Shown here: piece by piece, positions 19,252 to 28,991 of the stretch
Position numbering within the stretch: the stretch's first letter is position 1
Layout of the letters: each line of letters opens with the position of its first letter
Assembly (NCBI RefSeq): GCF_000300515.1
Contig: NZ_AMSI01000008.1
Span: 1-64,000, forward strand
Length of the DNA stretch: 64,000 bases
Direction: 5' to 3'
DNA from: Nitratireductor indicus C115
GTDB lineage: Bacteria > Pseudomonadota > Alphaproteobacteria > Rhizobiales > Rhizobiaceae
Made by a program: the position numbers and the translations under genes
Notes under the pieces: generated by a model
Databases searched by the model: none
What the model was told of the DNA's origin: nothing
Seen by the model: only the letters and a program-made list of their open reading frames with translations

Positions 19252-19266
19252 TGAGACAAAATCTCA
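19252..19266. promoter_or_regulatory. Candidate TetR operator
   Basis: TGAGA and TCTCA arms flank CAAAA in a 15-base inverted repeat. It sits between the divergent tetR and cupin genes, next to TATAAT on the minus strand and TATAAG on the plus strand (19268-19273). A bound dimer would cover both promoters. Confidence 0.6.
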
Positions 19267-19306
19267 TTATAAGAACATGTATAGCACCGGTTGGGGGCAA
19301 CCATCA

Positions 19307-19762
19307 ATGACAATCCTGGAAATGAACGGCCTGACGGGGCCGGGCTTCGTGCTGGGGCATCGCGTGACGCTGTTGCCGTCGCCCGAAACGTTCTCGCTGC
19401 TTGAAGTCATCACGGATCCCGGCGTGGCGGGGCCGCCCATGCATCATCATCCCGATTTCAGTGAGTTCTTCTACATCTGCGAGGGAACGCTCGATGTTCT
19501 CCTGTCGGGCGGACGCAAGAGGCTCGATGCACGCATGGGGCTGAGCATCGGCCCCGGTGTGGCGCACAGTTTCATAAATCCCGGCGACCGGGCGGTGCGT
19601 TTCATCACCGGGTTTTCACCACGCGGTTTCGAAGCATTCTTCGAGGCGGCGCGGATACCGGCGCACGAACCCGCCGCGCAAAAACGCTCAATGGCCGCCG
19701 ACCGCCTCGAATGGGTGGCGCGGCATGGCCGATCCTTTGGCATGATCATCTGTGAGGACTGA
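19307..19762 (+). CDS. Cupin-domain protein
   Basis: Single-domain cupin of 151 residues. Motif 1 is seen in GPPMHHHPDFSEFFYICEG and motif 2 in LSIGPGVAHSFINPG, so the metal-binding His/His/Glu/His set looks complete. Whether it is an enzyme (dioxygenase, isomerase) or a small-molecule sensor is not decidable. The start at 19307 has no strong ribosome-binding site; an ATG 30 bases upstream (MYSTGWG) is an alternative. Its stop is directly followed by the ATG of the second membrane paralogue, so the pair is co-translated, and the divergent TetR probably controls it. Confidence 0.88.
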   Translation: MTILEMNGLTGPGFVLGHRVTLLPSPETFSLLEVITDPGVAGPPMHHHPDFSEFFYICEGTLDVLLSGGRKRLDARMGLSIGPGVAHSFINPGDRAVRFITGFSPRGFEAFFEAARIPAHEPAAQKRSMAADRLEWVARHGRSFGMIICED

Positions 19763-20146
19763 ATGAACACCCTTTCCAAAACCTGCTGGCTGGGGGCGGC
19801 GATCTATGCGCTTCTGGGCATGATCTTCGGCATTGTCATGTCGGCATCCGGCGACCACACGCTTGCTGCTGCCCACGGACATCTCAACCTTCTGGGCTGG
19901 GCGTCGCTGGCATTGTATGGTGCTTTCTATTCACTTTACCCGCAGGCCTCGATGGGCCTGCTGGCGCGCGCGCAGGTAGCTCTAGCGCATCTGAGTGTCA
20001 TCGTGCTGACCCCAGGCATTGCCCTGGCTGTCCGGGGAGAGGGTGAAACCCTCGCCAAGGCAGGCTCCATCCTCGTGCTTTTATCCATGGCGGCGTTTCT
20101 GGCGGTTGTCGCATTCCAGACGCGCCGCGCGGTGCGGCCCGCCTGA
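19763..20146 (+). CDS. Four-helix membrane protein with AHGHLNLLGW motif, copy 2
   Basis: 127-residue paralogue of the protein at 18186-18569, the same length and alignable without gaps. It keeps ASGDHTLA, AHGHLNLLGW, the second-half TPGIALAV and the TLAKAGSI start of helix 4. The N-terminal half is much better conserved than the end of the protein. The ATG abuts the cupin stop (TGAATG), so it is translated together with the cupin under the presumed TetR control, while copy 1 is outside that unit. Function is unknown; haem or metal binding through the two helix-2 histidines is only a suggestion. Confidence 0.82.
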   Translation: MNTLSKTCWLGAAIYALLGMIFGIVMSASGDHTLAAAHGHLNLLGWASLALYGAFYSLYPQASMGLLARAQVALAHLSVIVLTPGIALAVRGEGETLAKAGSILVLLSMAAFLAVVAFQTRRAVRPA

Positions 20147-20169
20147 CTGGAAAATGCGCCAGCCCAGCC

Positions 20170-20832
20170 TCAGCGCGTGCCGAAGATCGCCGATCCGACG
20201 CGCACGCTGGTGGCGCCGAAGCCGACAGCAATTTCATAGTCGCCGGACATGCCCATGGAGCATTTCTCGACGCCGGCTTCACGGGCGAGCTTTTCCAAAA
20301 GCGCGAAATGCGGGCCCGGGTTCTCGTCGAAAGGGGGAATGCACATAAGCCCCTCGATGGCCAGATCGTGCTCCTCTCGGCACCGCTTGACGAAAGCTAC
20401 TGCCTCACGCGGGTCGATGCCCGCCTTCTGCTCTTCCAGACCCGTATTAACCTGGACATAAAGCCGCGGGCTCCGGCCCTGCTTCTTCATTTCGTCCGCC
20501 AGTGCGCGAGCGATCTTTTCGCGGTCGACCGTTTCGATCACGTCGAACAACGCCACGGCATCGGCGGCCTTGTTCGATTGCAGCGGGCCGATGAGGCGCA
20601 GCTCGATATCGGGGAAATCCGCCTGCATCGCAGGCCATTTGCCCTGCGCTTCCTGAACGCGGTTTTCGCCGAACACCCGCTGCCCTGCCTCGATCACAGG
20701 CCGGATTGCATCGGCGTCAAAGGTCTTGGAAACGGCCACCAGCGTTACCGAACCGGCGGGCCGGCCGGCGGCCGTTTCGGCCTTCGCGATTGCTTCCTTC
20801 ACCGCACGCAGATTTTCGACGGCCTTGCTCAT
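20170..20832 (-). CDS. yggS: YggS-family pyridoxal 5'-phosphate homeostasis protein
   Basis: Small PLP-binding protein (ortholog of human PLPBP) that buffers vitamin B6; it has no known catalysis. 220 residues folding as a single barrel. Family segments: LVAVSKTFDADAIRPVIEAG with the PLP lysine, FGENRVQEAQGKW, LRLIGPLQSNKA, CSMGMSGDYEIAVGFGATSVRVGSAIFG. It ends convergent to the second membrane paralogue, 23 bases away, and is divergent from leuS. Confidence 0.96.
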   Translation of the reverse strand: MSKAVENLRAVKEAIAKAETAAGRPAGSVTLVAVSKTFDADAIRPVIEAGQRVFGENRVQEAQGKWPAMQADFPDIELRLIGPLQSNKAADAVALFDVIETVDREKIARALADEMKKQGRSPRLYVQVNTGLEEQKAGIDPREAVAFVKRCREEHDLAIEGLMCIPPFDENPGPHFALLEKLAREAGVEKCSMGMSGDYEIAVGFGATSVRVGSAIFGTR

Positions 20833-20986
20833 GATGCCCGTTCATTCCTCGCTTCTGGCCCAGACCGAGCGACAGGCGGGGCTTTCGCCGCCTGTCGCAA
20901 GAGTGCTTAGGAGTTGACGCTCCGGCGAAACCATGGTGAAGGTCCGCCGTCAAAGTTTCTGCTTCTTATCATGTGAAAATCCGGCC

Positions 20987-23617
20987 ATGGCAACCGAACG
21001 TTACAACCCCCGCGTCTCCGAACCTCGCTGGCAAAAGGCCTGGGACGAAGCCAAGCTGTTCGAAGCCCGCAACGACGATGCGCGGCCGAAATATTATGTG
21101 CTTGAGATGTTCCCTTATCCGTCCGGGCGCATCCATATCGGCCACACGCGCAACTACACGATGGGCGACGTGGTGGCGCGCTACAAGCGGGCCAAGGGTT
21201 ACAATGTGCTCCACCCGATGGGCTGGGATGCATTCGGCATGCCGGCCGAGAACGCGGCGATGCAGAACAAGGTGCATCCCAAGGAGTGGACCTACCAGAA
21301 TATCGCGGTGATGCGCGACCAGCTGAAGACCTTCGGCCTGTCGCTCGACTGGAGCCGCGAATTCGCCACCTGCGACGTGGATTATTATCATCGCCAGCAG
21401 ATGCTGTTCGTCGACTTTTTCGACAAGGGGCTGGTCGGCCGCAAGACCTCCAAGGTGAACTGGGACCCGGTCGACCAGACCGTGCTCGCCAACGAACAGG
21501 TGATCGACGGGCGCGGCTGGCGCTCGGGCGCGGAGGTGGAAAGCCGCGAACTGGCGCAATGGTTCTTCAAGATCACCGATTATGCCGAGGATCTGCTCGA
21601 AGCCATCGACGGTCTCGACCAGTGGCCGGAGAAGGTGCGCCTGATGCAGCGCAACTGGATTGGCCGCTCGGAAGGCATGCTGGTGCGCTGGGCGCTGGTT
21701 GCCGAAACCGCACCCGACGGGGCGAGCGAACTGGAAGTCTACACGACGCGGCCCGACACGCTGTTCGGTGCGTCCTTCATGGCGATTGCTGCCGACCATC
21801 CGCTTGCGAAGCAACTGGCCGAGACGAACGAAGCGCTCGCCAATTTCTGTGACGAGTGCCGGCGTATCGGTACCTCGGCGGCAGCGCTGGAGACCGCCGA
21901 GAAGAAGGGCTTCGATACGGGTCTGCGTGTGCGCCATCCGCTCGATCCGGAATGGACGCTGCCGGTCTATGTGGCCAATTTCGTGCTGATGGACTACGGC
22001 ACGGGCGCGATTTTCGGCTGCCCTGCGGGCGATCAGCGCGACCTGGATTTCGCCAACAAATACGGTCTGCCGGTCATTCCTGTGGTAATGCCCGAGGGCG
22101 CGGATGCCGCGACCTTCCAGATCACCGAGGAAGCCTATGCCGATGACGGCGTGATGATCAATTCGCGCTTCCTGGACGGTATGACGCCGAAGGCAGCGTT
22201 CGATGAGGTGGCAAACCGCCTTTCCTCGATGGCCATCAACGGACGCCCGGTGGGCGAGCGCAAGGTGAATTTCCGCCTGCGCGACTGGGGTGTTTCGCGC
22301 CAGCGCTACTGGGGCTGTCCGATCCCGATGATCCATTGCGAGGCCTGCGGCATCGTTCCGGTACCCAAGGCGGACCTGCCGGTCAAGCTGCCGGACGATG
22401 TGGAGTTCGACCGTCCAGGCAACCCGCTCGACCGGCACCCCACATGGAAGCATGTGAAGTGCCCGAAATGCGGCTCCGACGCGCGCCGCGAGACGGACAC
22501 GATGGATACGTTCGTGGATTCCTCCTGGTATTTCGCCCGTTTCACGGCCCCCTGGGAGAACAATCCGACCGACCCCAAGGCCGCCAATGAATGGCTGCCG
22601 GTGGACCAGTATATCGGCGGCATCGAGCATGCGATCCTGCATCTGCTCTATTCCCGCTTCTTCACCCGCGCCATGCGCGATACCGGGCATGTGGCCCTGG
22701 CCGAACCCTTCAAGGGCCTGTTCACGCAGGGCATGGTGGTTCACGAGACCTATCGCACGGCAGACGGGCGCTGGCTCGCGCCGGGCGAGATCCGCATCGA
22801 GGGTTCGGGCGATGCCCGCATCGCCACGGAGCTTGAATCCGGCAAGCCGGTGGCCATCGGTGCGCTGGAGAAGATGTCGAAATCCAAGAAGAACACGGTG
22901 AGCCCCGAGGACATCACCGAGTCCTTCGGCGCGGATACCGCCCGCTGGTTCATGCTGTCGGATTCGCCGCCCGAGCGCGATGTGGAATGGACCGACGATG
23001 GTGCGGCGGGCGCGCATCGCTTCGTCCAGCGCGTCTGGCGTCTGGTTGGGGAAGCCGCCGATCATATTCGCGGCGTGGCGCCTGAGGCTGCACACGAAGG
23101 TGCAGCACAGGCGACGTCAAAGGCCGCGCACAAGGCGCTGAAGGCCGTCGGCGAGGATATTGAACGCCTGGCTTTCAACCGCGCCATCGCGCGCATCCAC
23201 GAACTGGTCAACGACCTGCAGGAGCCGGTTTCCGCGCTTGGCAAGGGGGCGGACGAGGGTGTGAACGAGCCTGCGCGCAAGGCTGCGCGCGAGGCGGTCG
23301 AGATTCTGATCCGCCTGGTCGCTCCTTTCATGCCGCACCTGGCGGAAGAGTGCTGGGTGGCCATGGGTGGAGAGGGGCTGGTGGCTGCCGGCGCCTGGCC
23401 TGAATTCGATCCCGCGCTTGTCGTCGACAATGAAATCGTGCTGCCGGTCCAGATCAACGGCAAGAAGCGCGGTGATTTGACAATTGCCCGCGACGCGGAT
23501 CAATCTGCGGTCCAGGATGCGGTGCTGAAGCTCGATTTCGTGCAAAAAGCCTTGGACGGCGCGACGCCGCGCAAGGTCATCGTGGTTCCACAGCGTATCG
23601 TCAACCTGGTTGTGTGA
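20987..23617 (+). CDS. leuS: Leucyl-tRNA synthetase
   Basis: Charges tRNA-Leu. 876 residues. Class I motifs: HIGH region in [20 protein letters not shown] and KMSKS in [15 protein letters not shown]. The editing (CP1) domain runs between about 225 and 420 and holds [15 protein letters not shown] zinc-knuckle-like segment [10 protein letters not shown]...CPKCG occurs near residues 453-500, and the anticodon-binding domain is C-terminal. The start at 20987 gives [19 protein letters not shown], the normal N-terminus; an upstream in-frame GTG/ATG stretch lacks family similarity. lptE follows 46 bases after the stop. Confidence 0.98.
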   Translation: MATERYNPRVSEPRWQKAWDEAKLFEARNDDARPKYYVLEMFPYPSGRIHIGHTRNYTMGDVVARYKRAKGYNVLHPMGWDAFGMPAENAAMQNKVHPKEWTYQNIAVMRDQLKTFGLSLDWSREFATCDVDYYHRQQMLFVDFFDKGLVGRKTSKVNWDPVDQTVLANEQVIDGRGWRSGAEVESRELAQWFFKITDYAEDLLEAIDGLDQWPEKVRLMQRNWIGRSEGMLVRWALVAETAPDGASELEVYTTRPDTLFGASFMAIAADHPLAKQLAETNEALANFCDECRRIGTSAAALETAEKKGFDTGLRVRHPLDPEWTLPVYVANFVLMDYGTGAIFGCPAGDQRDLDFANKYGLPVIPVVMPEGADAATFQITEEAYADDGVMINSRFLDGMTPKAAFDEVANRLSSMAINGRPVGERKVNFRLRDWGVSRQRYWGCPIPMIHCEACGIVPVPKADLPVKLPDDVEFDRPGNPLDRHPTWKHVKCPKCGSDARRETDTMDTFVDSSWYFARFTAPWENNPTDPKAANEWLPVDQYIGGIEHAILHLLYSRFFTRAMRDTGHVALAEPFKGLFTQGMVVHETYRTADGRWLAPGEIRIEGSGDARIATELESGKPVAIGALEKMSKSKKNTVSPEDITESFGADTARWFMLSDSPPERDVEWTDDGAAGAHRFVQRVWRLVGEAADHIRGVAPEAAHEGAAQATSKAAHKALKAVGEDIERLAFNRAIARIHELVNDLQEPVSALGKGADEGVNEPARKAAREAVEILIRLVAPFMPHLAEECWVAMGGEGLVAAGAWPEFDPALVVDNEIVLPVQINGKKRGDLTIARDADQSAVQDAVLKLDFVQKALDGATPRKVIVVPQRIVNLVV

Positions 23618-23663
23618 TTCGCTGCCGGTCTCTTACGAATTGGATTGCAAACAGGGGGTATCC

Positions 23664-24209
23664 TTGAACCCGACGTCTCGTGTCTCGCTTCTGGCCGGTC
23701 TGGCGCTCGCTCTCGCGGTGGCTTCCGGCTGCACGGTGCGCCCCCTTCTGGCAACGCCCGATGTGGCGCCGGGCAGCGCCGCCTCGACGCCGGCGCTTTC
23801 CTCGATTGCCATTTCGCCGGTCGACACGCGATATGGGCAGCAGGTTCGCAATCACCTGATCTTCCTTCTGAACGGTGGTGCCGGGCAACCCGCCAATGCG
23901 CGCTATACACTCGATCTGACAGTCACCCGCTCCACGTCCACCGCCGCACAAATCCAGGTCGGCACGGATAACGAGCCGACGGCTGCCACGCTCACCATGG
24001 TTGCAACCTATACGTTGAAAGACAGCGCTACAGCGCAGCCATTGGCTTCGGGAACGCGGCAGGTGACGTCCGCTTACGACGTTCCGCGGCAGGAATTTGC
24101 GGCGCTGCGCGCGGTTCGCAATGCCGAGGACCGTTCCGGGCGCGAACTGGCCGAATTGTTGCGCCTTGCACTGGGCCAGGACTTGGCGAAGGCCGGCGGG
24201 CGGCTTTAA
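23664..24209 (+). CDS. lptE: LPS-assembly lipoprotein LptE
   Basis: Outer-membrane lipoprotein that plugs the LptD barrel during lipopolysaccharide export. About 181 residues with a lipoprotein signal: hydrophobic VSLLAGLALALAVASGC, lipobox VASGC, cysteine near residue 23. The body is weakly conserved, as is usual, but ALSSIAISPVDTRYGQQVRNHLIF fits the alphaproteobacterial family, and the position after leuS is standard. The TTG at 23664 is preferred because AGGGGG lies at a good distance; no ATG is available nearby. In relatives holA normally follows; here an acyltransferase does. Confidence 0.85.
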   Translation: MNPTSRVSLLAGLALALAVASGCTVRPLLATPDVAPGSAASTPALSSIAISPVDTRYGQQVRNHLIFLLNGGAGQPANARYTLDLTVTRSTSTAAQIQVGTDNEPTAATLTMVATYTLKDSATAQPLASGTRQVTSAYDVPRQEFAALRAVRNAEDRSGRELAELLRLALGQDLAKAGGRL

Positions 24210-24413
24210 TATACTTGTCGGCAGCAATCCTTGCGGGAAGGAAATCTGCGGCCTGTTGCGTGGCGCGTCATTGCGGCGTCACACTCTTGGTCGAAACAGC
24301 CGCCTGAGGCTGGCGTTTGATTTCGAGTCCGCGCAGACGAAGCCGACCAGGAAGGGCGGGGGCAGAATGGCGGTTGATAGGGAAGCCACTATGCTTCAGG
24401 GAGCACATTGCCG

Positions 24414-25325
24414 ATGGACCTGCACACTGCATTAACATCGGTTGCCGCAGTGCTTGGAAACCGGGTTCTGGGCCGCGAATTCTACGCGGCTGATACCCCG
24501 CACGTGGTCGATCAGCTTATCGCCGAGCGCACGACGCATCTTTCGCAGAGAGCGTTGTGGCCGCTCGCCCAGCCTTTTCTCTATCGCTTTTTTCACTATC
24601 GCCAGGCCGTTCGCATGGCCGACGAGGTTGGCGAATTATCGGGTTGGGACTCGTTCTCCTATATCAGCCGTCTGTTGTCTCTCGACGTGACATCACAGGG
24701 ACTTGAGAACATTCCCGCAAAGGGCGGTTTCATTCTGGCGCCGAATCACCCGACCGGCATCGCCGACGGGATTGCCGTTTTCGATCTCATGAAAACGCTG
24801 CGCAAGGATCTGGCGATCTTCGCCAACCGCGATGCGCTTCGGGTCAATCCGCGGTTCCGCGATATCGTCATTCCCGTGGAATGGCGAGCGGCGGAAAAAT
24901 CTCACGCAAAGAGCCGCGATACGCTGGAGATGACAGCCAAGGCCTTTTCAAACGGCAAAGCCGTCGTGCTGTTTCCGTCGGGGCGTATCGCCTACTGGAA
25001 CAAGGACAAGCTGACGGAACGCCCCTGGCAGCCATCCGTGGTGGCGCTGGCGCGGCGCTATGAAGTGCCGGTCATCCCGGTCAATATCACGGCGCGCAAT
25101 TCGGGATTGTTCTATCTTCTGTCACGCTATTCGACGGAATTGCGCGACATGACGCTGTTTCACGAGCTTCTGAACAAGAAGGGCCGGGCGATCAACATGA
25201 TCATCGGCAAGCCCATCGAGCCGGACGCACTGGGAGGAGGGGAGCCGGCCGATGTGGCCGCGCGCCTTCAGGAGCACACAGTGCACCGGCTGCGCGAGGA
25301 TGCCAGCGCAATGTTCGAAGGCTGA
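24414..25325 (+). CDS. PlsC-like lysophospholipid acyltransferase family protein
   Basis: Membrane-associated glycerophosphate-type acyltransferase, about 303 residues. The acyltransferase blocks are present in order: LAPNHPTGIADG (NHx4D catalytic motif), FANRDALR, VVLFPSGRIAYW (block III type) and VPVIPVNI (block IV). The long N-terminal region (about 1-95) is not part of the catalytic fold. The exact acceptor is unknown; it could be lysophosphatidic acid or another lysolipid. The start at 24414 (MDLHTAL) follows GGGAG. The 204-base gap from lptE holds no gene that I can support. Convergent with the aldolase gene. Confidence 0.88.
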   Translation: MDLHTALTSVAAVLGNRVLGREFYAADTPHVVDQLIAERTTHLSQRALWPLAQPFLYRFFHYRQAVRMADEVGELSGWDSFSYISRLLSLDVTSQGLENIPAKGGFILAPNHPTGIADGIAVFDLMKTLRKDLAIFANRDALRVNPRFRDIVIPVEWRAAEKSHAKSRDTLEMTAKAFSNGKAVVLFPSGRIAYWNKDKLTERPWQPSVVALARRYEVPVIPVNITARNSGLFYLLSRYSTELRDMTLFHELLNKKGRAINMIIGKPIEPDALGGGEPADVAARLQEHTVHRLREDASAMFEG

Positions 25326-25392
25326 CGGCTCGGCTACCTTGTCCAGATCATCCGGGCGGATGCTGTTGGGGGCTTGACCCGAGGATTCATGC

Positions 25393-25419
25393 CGGATCGC
25401 CGATGCAGTGCCGGCGATC
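25393..25419. terminator. Hairpin between convergent acyltransferase and aldolase genes
   Basis: GGATCGCCG (25393-25401) and CGGCGATCC (25411-25419) form a perfect 9-bp stem with a 9-base loop. There is no T-run on either side. It sits between two converging genes, where a bidirectional stop would be useful. Confidence 0.4.
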
Positions 25420-25438
25420 CAACACATATGTCGTTTGC

Positions 25439-26092
25439 TCAGCCGATCTTCTGGCCGGTCTTCGCCCAGTCGGCGAGGAAGGCTTCGAGACCCTTGTCGG
25501 TCAGCGGGTGCTTGACCAGCGCCTTGAGAACGGACGGGGGAACCGTGGAAACGTCGGCGCCGATCAACGCGGCCTGCTTGACGTGGTTCACGGAGCGGAT
25601 GGAGGCCGCGAGAATCTCGGTGCCGAAATCATAGTTGTCGTAGATGGTGCGGATTTCGGCGATCAGATCCATGCCGTCGATGCCCATGTCGTCGAGGCGG
25701 CCGATGAAGGGCGAGATGAAGGTGGCACCGGCCTTGGCGGCAAGCAGGGCCTGATTTGCCGAGAAGCAGAGCGTCACATTGACCAGACGGCCCGAGGAGG
25801 TGAGCGCCTTGCAGGCCTTGAGGCCATCCATGGTGAGCGGCACCTTGATGCAGATATTGTCGGCGATCTTCGACAGGACCTCCGCTTCCTTCATCATGCC
25901 GGCAAAGTCGGTCGCGGTGACTTCTGCCGAAACCGGTCCTTTGACCAGGTCGCAGATTTCCTTGGTCACTTCCAGGATGTCGCGGCCCGACTTCAGGATC
26001 AGCGACGGGTTGGTCGTGACGCCGTCGACGAGACCCGTTTCGCTCAGATCGCGAATTTCGTTCACATCGGCCGTATCGACGAAGAATTTCAT
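25439..26092 (-). CDS. fsa: Transaldolase / fructose-6-phosphate aldolase (TalC/Fsa family)
   Basis: Class I aldolase of the short transaldolase family, 217 residues. It either transfers a dihydroxyacetone unit between sugar phosphates or cleaves fructose 6-phosphate. [16 protein letters not shown] opens the barrel, GVTTNPSLI is the family signature, and the Schiff-base lysine is K83 in ICIKVPLT. Sequence alone does not separate TalC-type transaldolase from Fsa activity; in Hyphomicrobiales this gene usually serves as the pentose-phosphate transaldolase. It is divergent from priA across 93 bases. Confidence 0.93.
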   Translation of the reverse strand: MKFFVDTADVNEIRDLSETGLVDGVTTNPSLILKSGRDILEVTKEICDLVKGPVSAEVTATDFAGMMKEAEVLSKIADNICIKVPLTMDGLKACKALTSSGRLVNVTLCFSANQALLAAKAGATFISPFIGRLDDMGIDGMDLIAEIRTIYDNYDFGTEILAASIRSVNHVKQAALIGADVSTVPPSVLKALVKHPLTDKGLEAFLADWAKTGQKIG

Positions 26093-26185
26093 GGCAAACT
26101 CCTTGGCAGGGAAACGCGGGGGAACTCATCCCCTCCATATGTTGGGTCTTTGCTCTAATGCAAGAACAGGGCAAGGTCACGCCCA

Positions 26186-28372
26186 ATGAGAGAAGATTCG
26201 TCCGCAAAACGTGTCGTGCCCGTCATGGTGCCGATGCCGGCCGACCGGCCCTATTCCTATGCCGTTCCCGAAGGCGCGCGTGTCGTGCCGGGCTCCATCG
26301 TGCGTGTGCCGCTGGGTCCGCGCGAGGTGGCGGGCATCGTCTGGGACGGGCCGGGCGGTGAAGTGTCGGCAAAGAAGCTGCGGCCGATTTCCGAGGTGTT
26401 CGACTGTCCACCGGTCGGCGAGGAGGTGCGTCGGTTCGTGGACTGGGTGGCTGCCTACACGTTGTCGCCACCCGGCATGGTGGCGCGCATGCTGCTGCGC
26501 GCGCCGGCGGCCTTCGATCCGGAGCCTCCCATCGAGGGGATGCGGTTTGTCGACGGAGCGGGACCCGACCGCATGACGGCAGCGCGCGCGCGGGTTCTGG
26601 AAATGGCGCGTGACGGCCAGGCATGGACGCGGGCGGGGCTGGCCCATGCGGCAGGCGTTTCCGCAAGCGTTATCGAGGGATTGCGCGAGCAGGGTGTGTT
26701 CGAAACCGTCGCCATCCCGCCGCAACCGGTTGTGGCGCCGCCCGATCCGTCCTATGCCGGTGCGGAATTAACAGCGGACCAGGAGCGTGCGGCCGAGCGC
26801 CTGCGCGAAAAGGCCGGCGCGAACGCTTTCACCGTGACCCTGCTCGACGGCGTGACAGGCTCGGGCAAGACCGAAGTCTATTTCGAGGCGGTGGCGGCCG
26901 CGCTTGAGCGCGGCAAGCAGGTGTTGATCCTCATTCCCGAGATCGCGCTGACGCAAGCCTTTCTGGAGCGCTTCCAGGACCGCTTCGGGGCGAAACCCGG
27001 CGAATGGCATTCCGACCTTGCGCCGCGCAAGCGCGAGCGCGTCTGGCGGCAGGTGGCCGAGGGGCAGGTGCGGGTGGTGGCGGGCGCGCGCTCGGCACTT
27101 TTCCTGCCGTTTCGCGAGCTTGGGCTGATCGTCGTCGATGAAGAACATGACCCCGCCTACAAGCAGGAGGACCGGGTCTTCTACAATGCGCGCGACATGG
27201 CGGTGGTGCGCGGCCACATCGGCAATTTCCCGGTCGTGCTCGCCTCGGCCACACCATCGCTCGAAAGCCGGGTCAATGCCAACCAGGGGCGTTATGAGCG
27301 TATAGTGCTCTCGGCGCGTTTTGCGGATGCGGCCCTGCCGGACCTTGCCACCATCGACATGCGCAAGGCGCCGCCCGAGCGCGGCGGCTTTTTGTCGCCG
27401 GTGCTGATCGATCAAATGAAGAAGACGCTGGCGCGAAAGGAGCAGTCCCTGCTCTTCCTCAACCGGCGCGGCTATGCGCCGTTGACGCTTTGCCGGGTCT
27501 GCGGACATCGCTTCCAGTGTCCGGACTGTTCCAGCTGGCTGGTGGAGCACCGTTTTCGCGGGCAGCTCGTCTGCCATCATTGCGGCCACAACGAACCGCG
27601 CCCCGAAGCCTGCCCGGAATGCGGTGCGCTCGATCACCTCGTCGCCTGCGGGCCGGGGGTGGAGCGCATTGCGGAAGAGGTGGACCGGCATTTCCCGGAC
27701 GCACGCACCATTGTCCTGTCGTCGGACATGCTGGGCGGGGTGAAGCGATTGCGGCTCGAGCTCGACGCCATCGCCAAGGGTGAGGCCGACATCATCGTCG
27801 GCACGCAGCTTGTCGCCAAGGGGCACAACTTTCCCGCCATGACGCTGGTCGGTGTGATCGATGCCGATCTGGGGCTTGCCAATGGCGATCCGAGAGCGGC
27901 AGAGCGCACCTTCCAGCTTCTCGCGCAGGTGACGGGACGCGCCGGCCGCTCGGGGCGGAAGAGCCTTGGCCTGTTGCAGACCTACCAACCGGACCATCCG
28001 GTGATGCGGGCGATCGTCACGGGAGACGCCGAAGCGTTTTATGAGCGCGAGATCGGCGAGCGCGAGCGTGCCGGCCTGCCGCCTTTCGGTCGGCTTGCCG
28101 GCATCATTGTCAGCGCTGCGACAAGGCAGGAAGCCGAAGGCCATGCCCGCGCCCTGCGCCGCGCCGCGCCGCGCTCCGACACGATAGACGTCCTGGGACC
28201 GGCGGAGGCGCCCCTGGCGCTGGTCGCGGGCCGTCATCGTTTCCGTCTTCTGGTGCAAGGCACGCGGCGCTGCGACCTGCAGGGTTATCTGCGGGCGCTG
28301 CTGACGGCAGGGCCGAGGCCGCGCGGCTCGATACGCGTCCAGGTGGATATCGATCCGCAGAGCTTCCTTTAA
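26186..28372 (+). CDS. priA: Primosomal protein N' (replication restart helicase)
   Basis: Superfamily 2 DNA helicase that reloads the replisome at collapsed forks. 728 residues: N-terminal 3'-end-binding domain (about 1-100), Walker A GVTGSGKTEVYFEA near residue 230, DEEH-type Walker B VVDEEHDPAYKQEDR, and a zinc region with four CxxC pairs (CRVC, CPDC, CHHC, CPEC) around 432-475. Helicase motifs V/VI are visible in GTQLVAKGHNFPAMTLVGVI and LLAQVTGRAGRSG. The start is the first ATG; GTG codons further in would remove part of the first domain. Confidence 0.97.
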   Translation: MREDSSAKRVVPVMVPMPADRPYSYAVPEGARVVPGSIVRVPLGPREVAGIVWDGPGGEVSAKKLRPISEVFDCPPVGEEVRRFVDWVAAYTLSPPGMVARMLLRAPAAFDPEPPIEGMRFVDGAGPDRMTAARARVLEMARDGQAWTRAGLAHAAGVSASVIEGLREQGVFETVAIPPQPVVAPPDPSYAGAELTADQERAAERLREKAGANAFTVTLLDGVTGSGKTEVYFEAVAAALERGKQVLILIPEIALTQAFLERFQDRFGAKPGEWHSDLAPRKRERVWRQVAEGQVRVVAGARSALFLPFRELGLIVVDEEHDPAYKQEDRVFYNARDMAVVRGHIGNFPVVLASATPSLESRVNANQGRYERIVLSARFADAALPDLATIDMRKAPPERGGFLSPVLIDQMKKTLARKEQSLLFLNRRGYAPLTLCRVCGHRFQCPDCSSWLVEHRFRGQLVCHHCGHNEPRPEACPECGALDHLVACGPGVERIAEEVDRHFPDARTIVLSSDMLGGVKRLRLELDAIAKGEADIIVGTQLVAKGHNFPAMTLVGVIDADLGLANGDPRAAERTFQLLAQVTGRAGRSGRKSLGLLQTYQPDHPVMRAIVTGDAEAFYEREIGERERAGLPPFGRLAGIIVSAATRQEAEGHARALRRAAPRSDTIDVLGPAEAPLALVAGRHRFRLLVQGTRRCDLQGYLRALLTAGPRPRGSIRVQVDIDPQSFL

Positions 28373-28427
28373 GATGCAAATCGGTGAATGATGGAGCGTG
28401 GAGCCTAAAGCGCCGAAAGGGGAGCGC

Positions 28428-28904
28428 ATGATGGCGTTGAACGCAAAACGATTGTGGAAGGCAATGCTTCCCGCGATGCTGATGGCAGGTGCGGCATTCG
28501 CACAGGAGGATGCCCTGAGCATCGACGAAATCCATTGGCCGCAGATCGACAGCTACTGCACCTTTCTCAAAAAAGGGCAGGACTTCCACTTCGACGATCC
28601 GGATACATGGCGATTCGTCGCTTTCACCAACTTGCCGCGAGAGGCGGAGGCCGATCCGATGGAGCGCGTGTTCATGCGCATCAATGGCGATCTTCTCGAA
28701 CTAGGGTTGGAGACACTGGAGAAGAGCAAGGGCGGAACGGAAATCCGTCTCTATAAAAGCCATGATGCGGACCCCTATGCCGTCACCTTCGAAATCGAGG
28801 AAGGCGAGCAGGGAAGCGAGTCCACCAATTATAGCGGTACGATCCGCGTGCAGCGTGGCGAACAGGAGGCGAGCGTCAACTTCGAGGGTGACTGCGGCGT
28901 ATAG
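28428..28904 (+). CDS. Secreted protein of unknown function
   Basis: About 158 residues with a clear signal peptide: basic start, hydrophobic LPAMLMAGAAFA, cleavage expected near AFA-QED. The mature part is acidic, with one cysteine near each end (DSYCTFL and the terminal GDCGV), which might form a disulfide. I do not recognise a domain. The start at 28428 follows AAAGGGGAG and is one of two consecutive ATG codons; the frame is open another 30 bases upstream. It lies between priA and a small membrane protein, 55 bases after priA. Confidence 0.75.
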   Translation: MMALNAKRLWKAMLPAMLMAGAAFAQEDALSIDEIHWPQIDSYCTFLKKGQDFHFDDPDTWRFVAFTNLPREAEADPMERVFMRINGDLLELGLETLEKSKGGTEIRLYKSHDADPYAVTFEIEEGEQGSESTNYSGTIRVQRGEQEASVNFEGDCGV

Positions 28905-28991
28905 TTCAGGTTTGCCTCTGATTTGCGGGCCGTCTATCTATTTGGCGCGGCACGATTCGGGTGCCGGAACCGTGTATGAGGAAGCCTCTTC

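Noticed and set aside
20969-23095. Long minus-strand frame opposite leuS
   Set aside because: The leuS product is complete with HIGH and KMSKS motifs; the antisense product has no family features.
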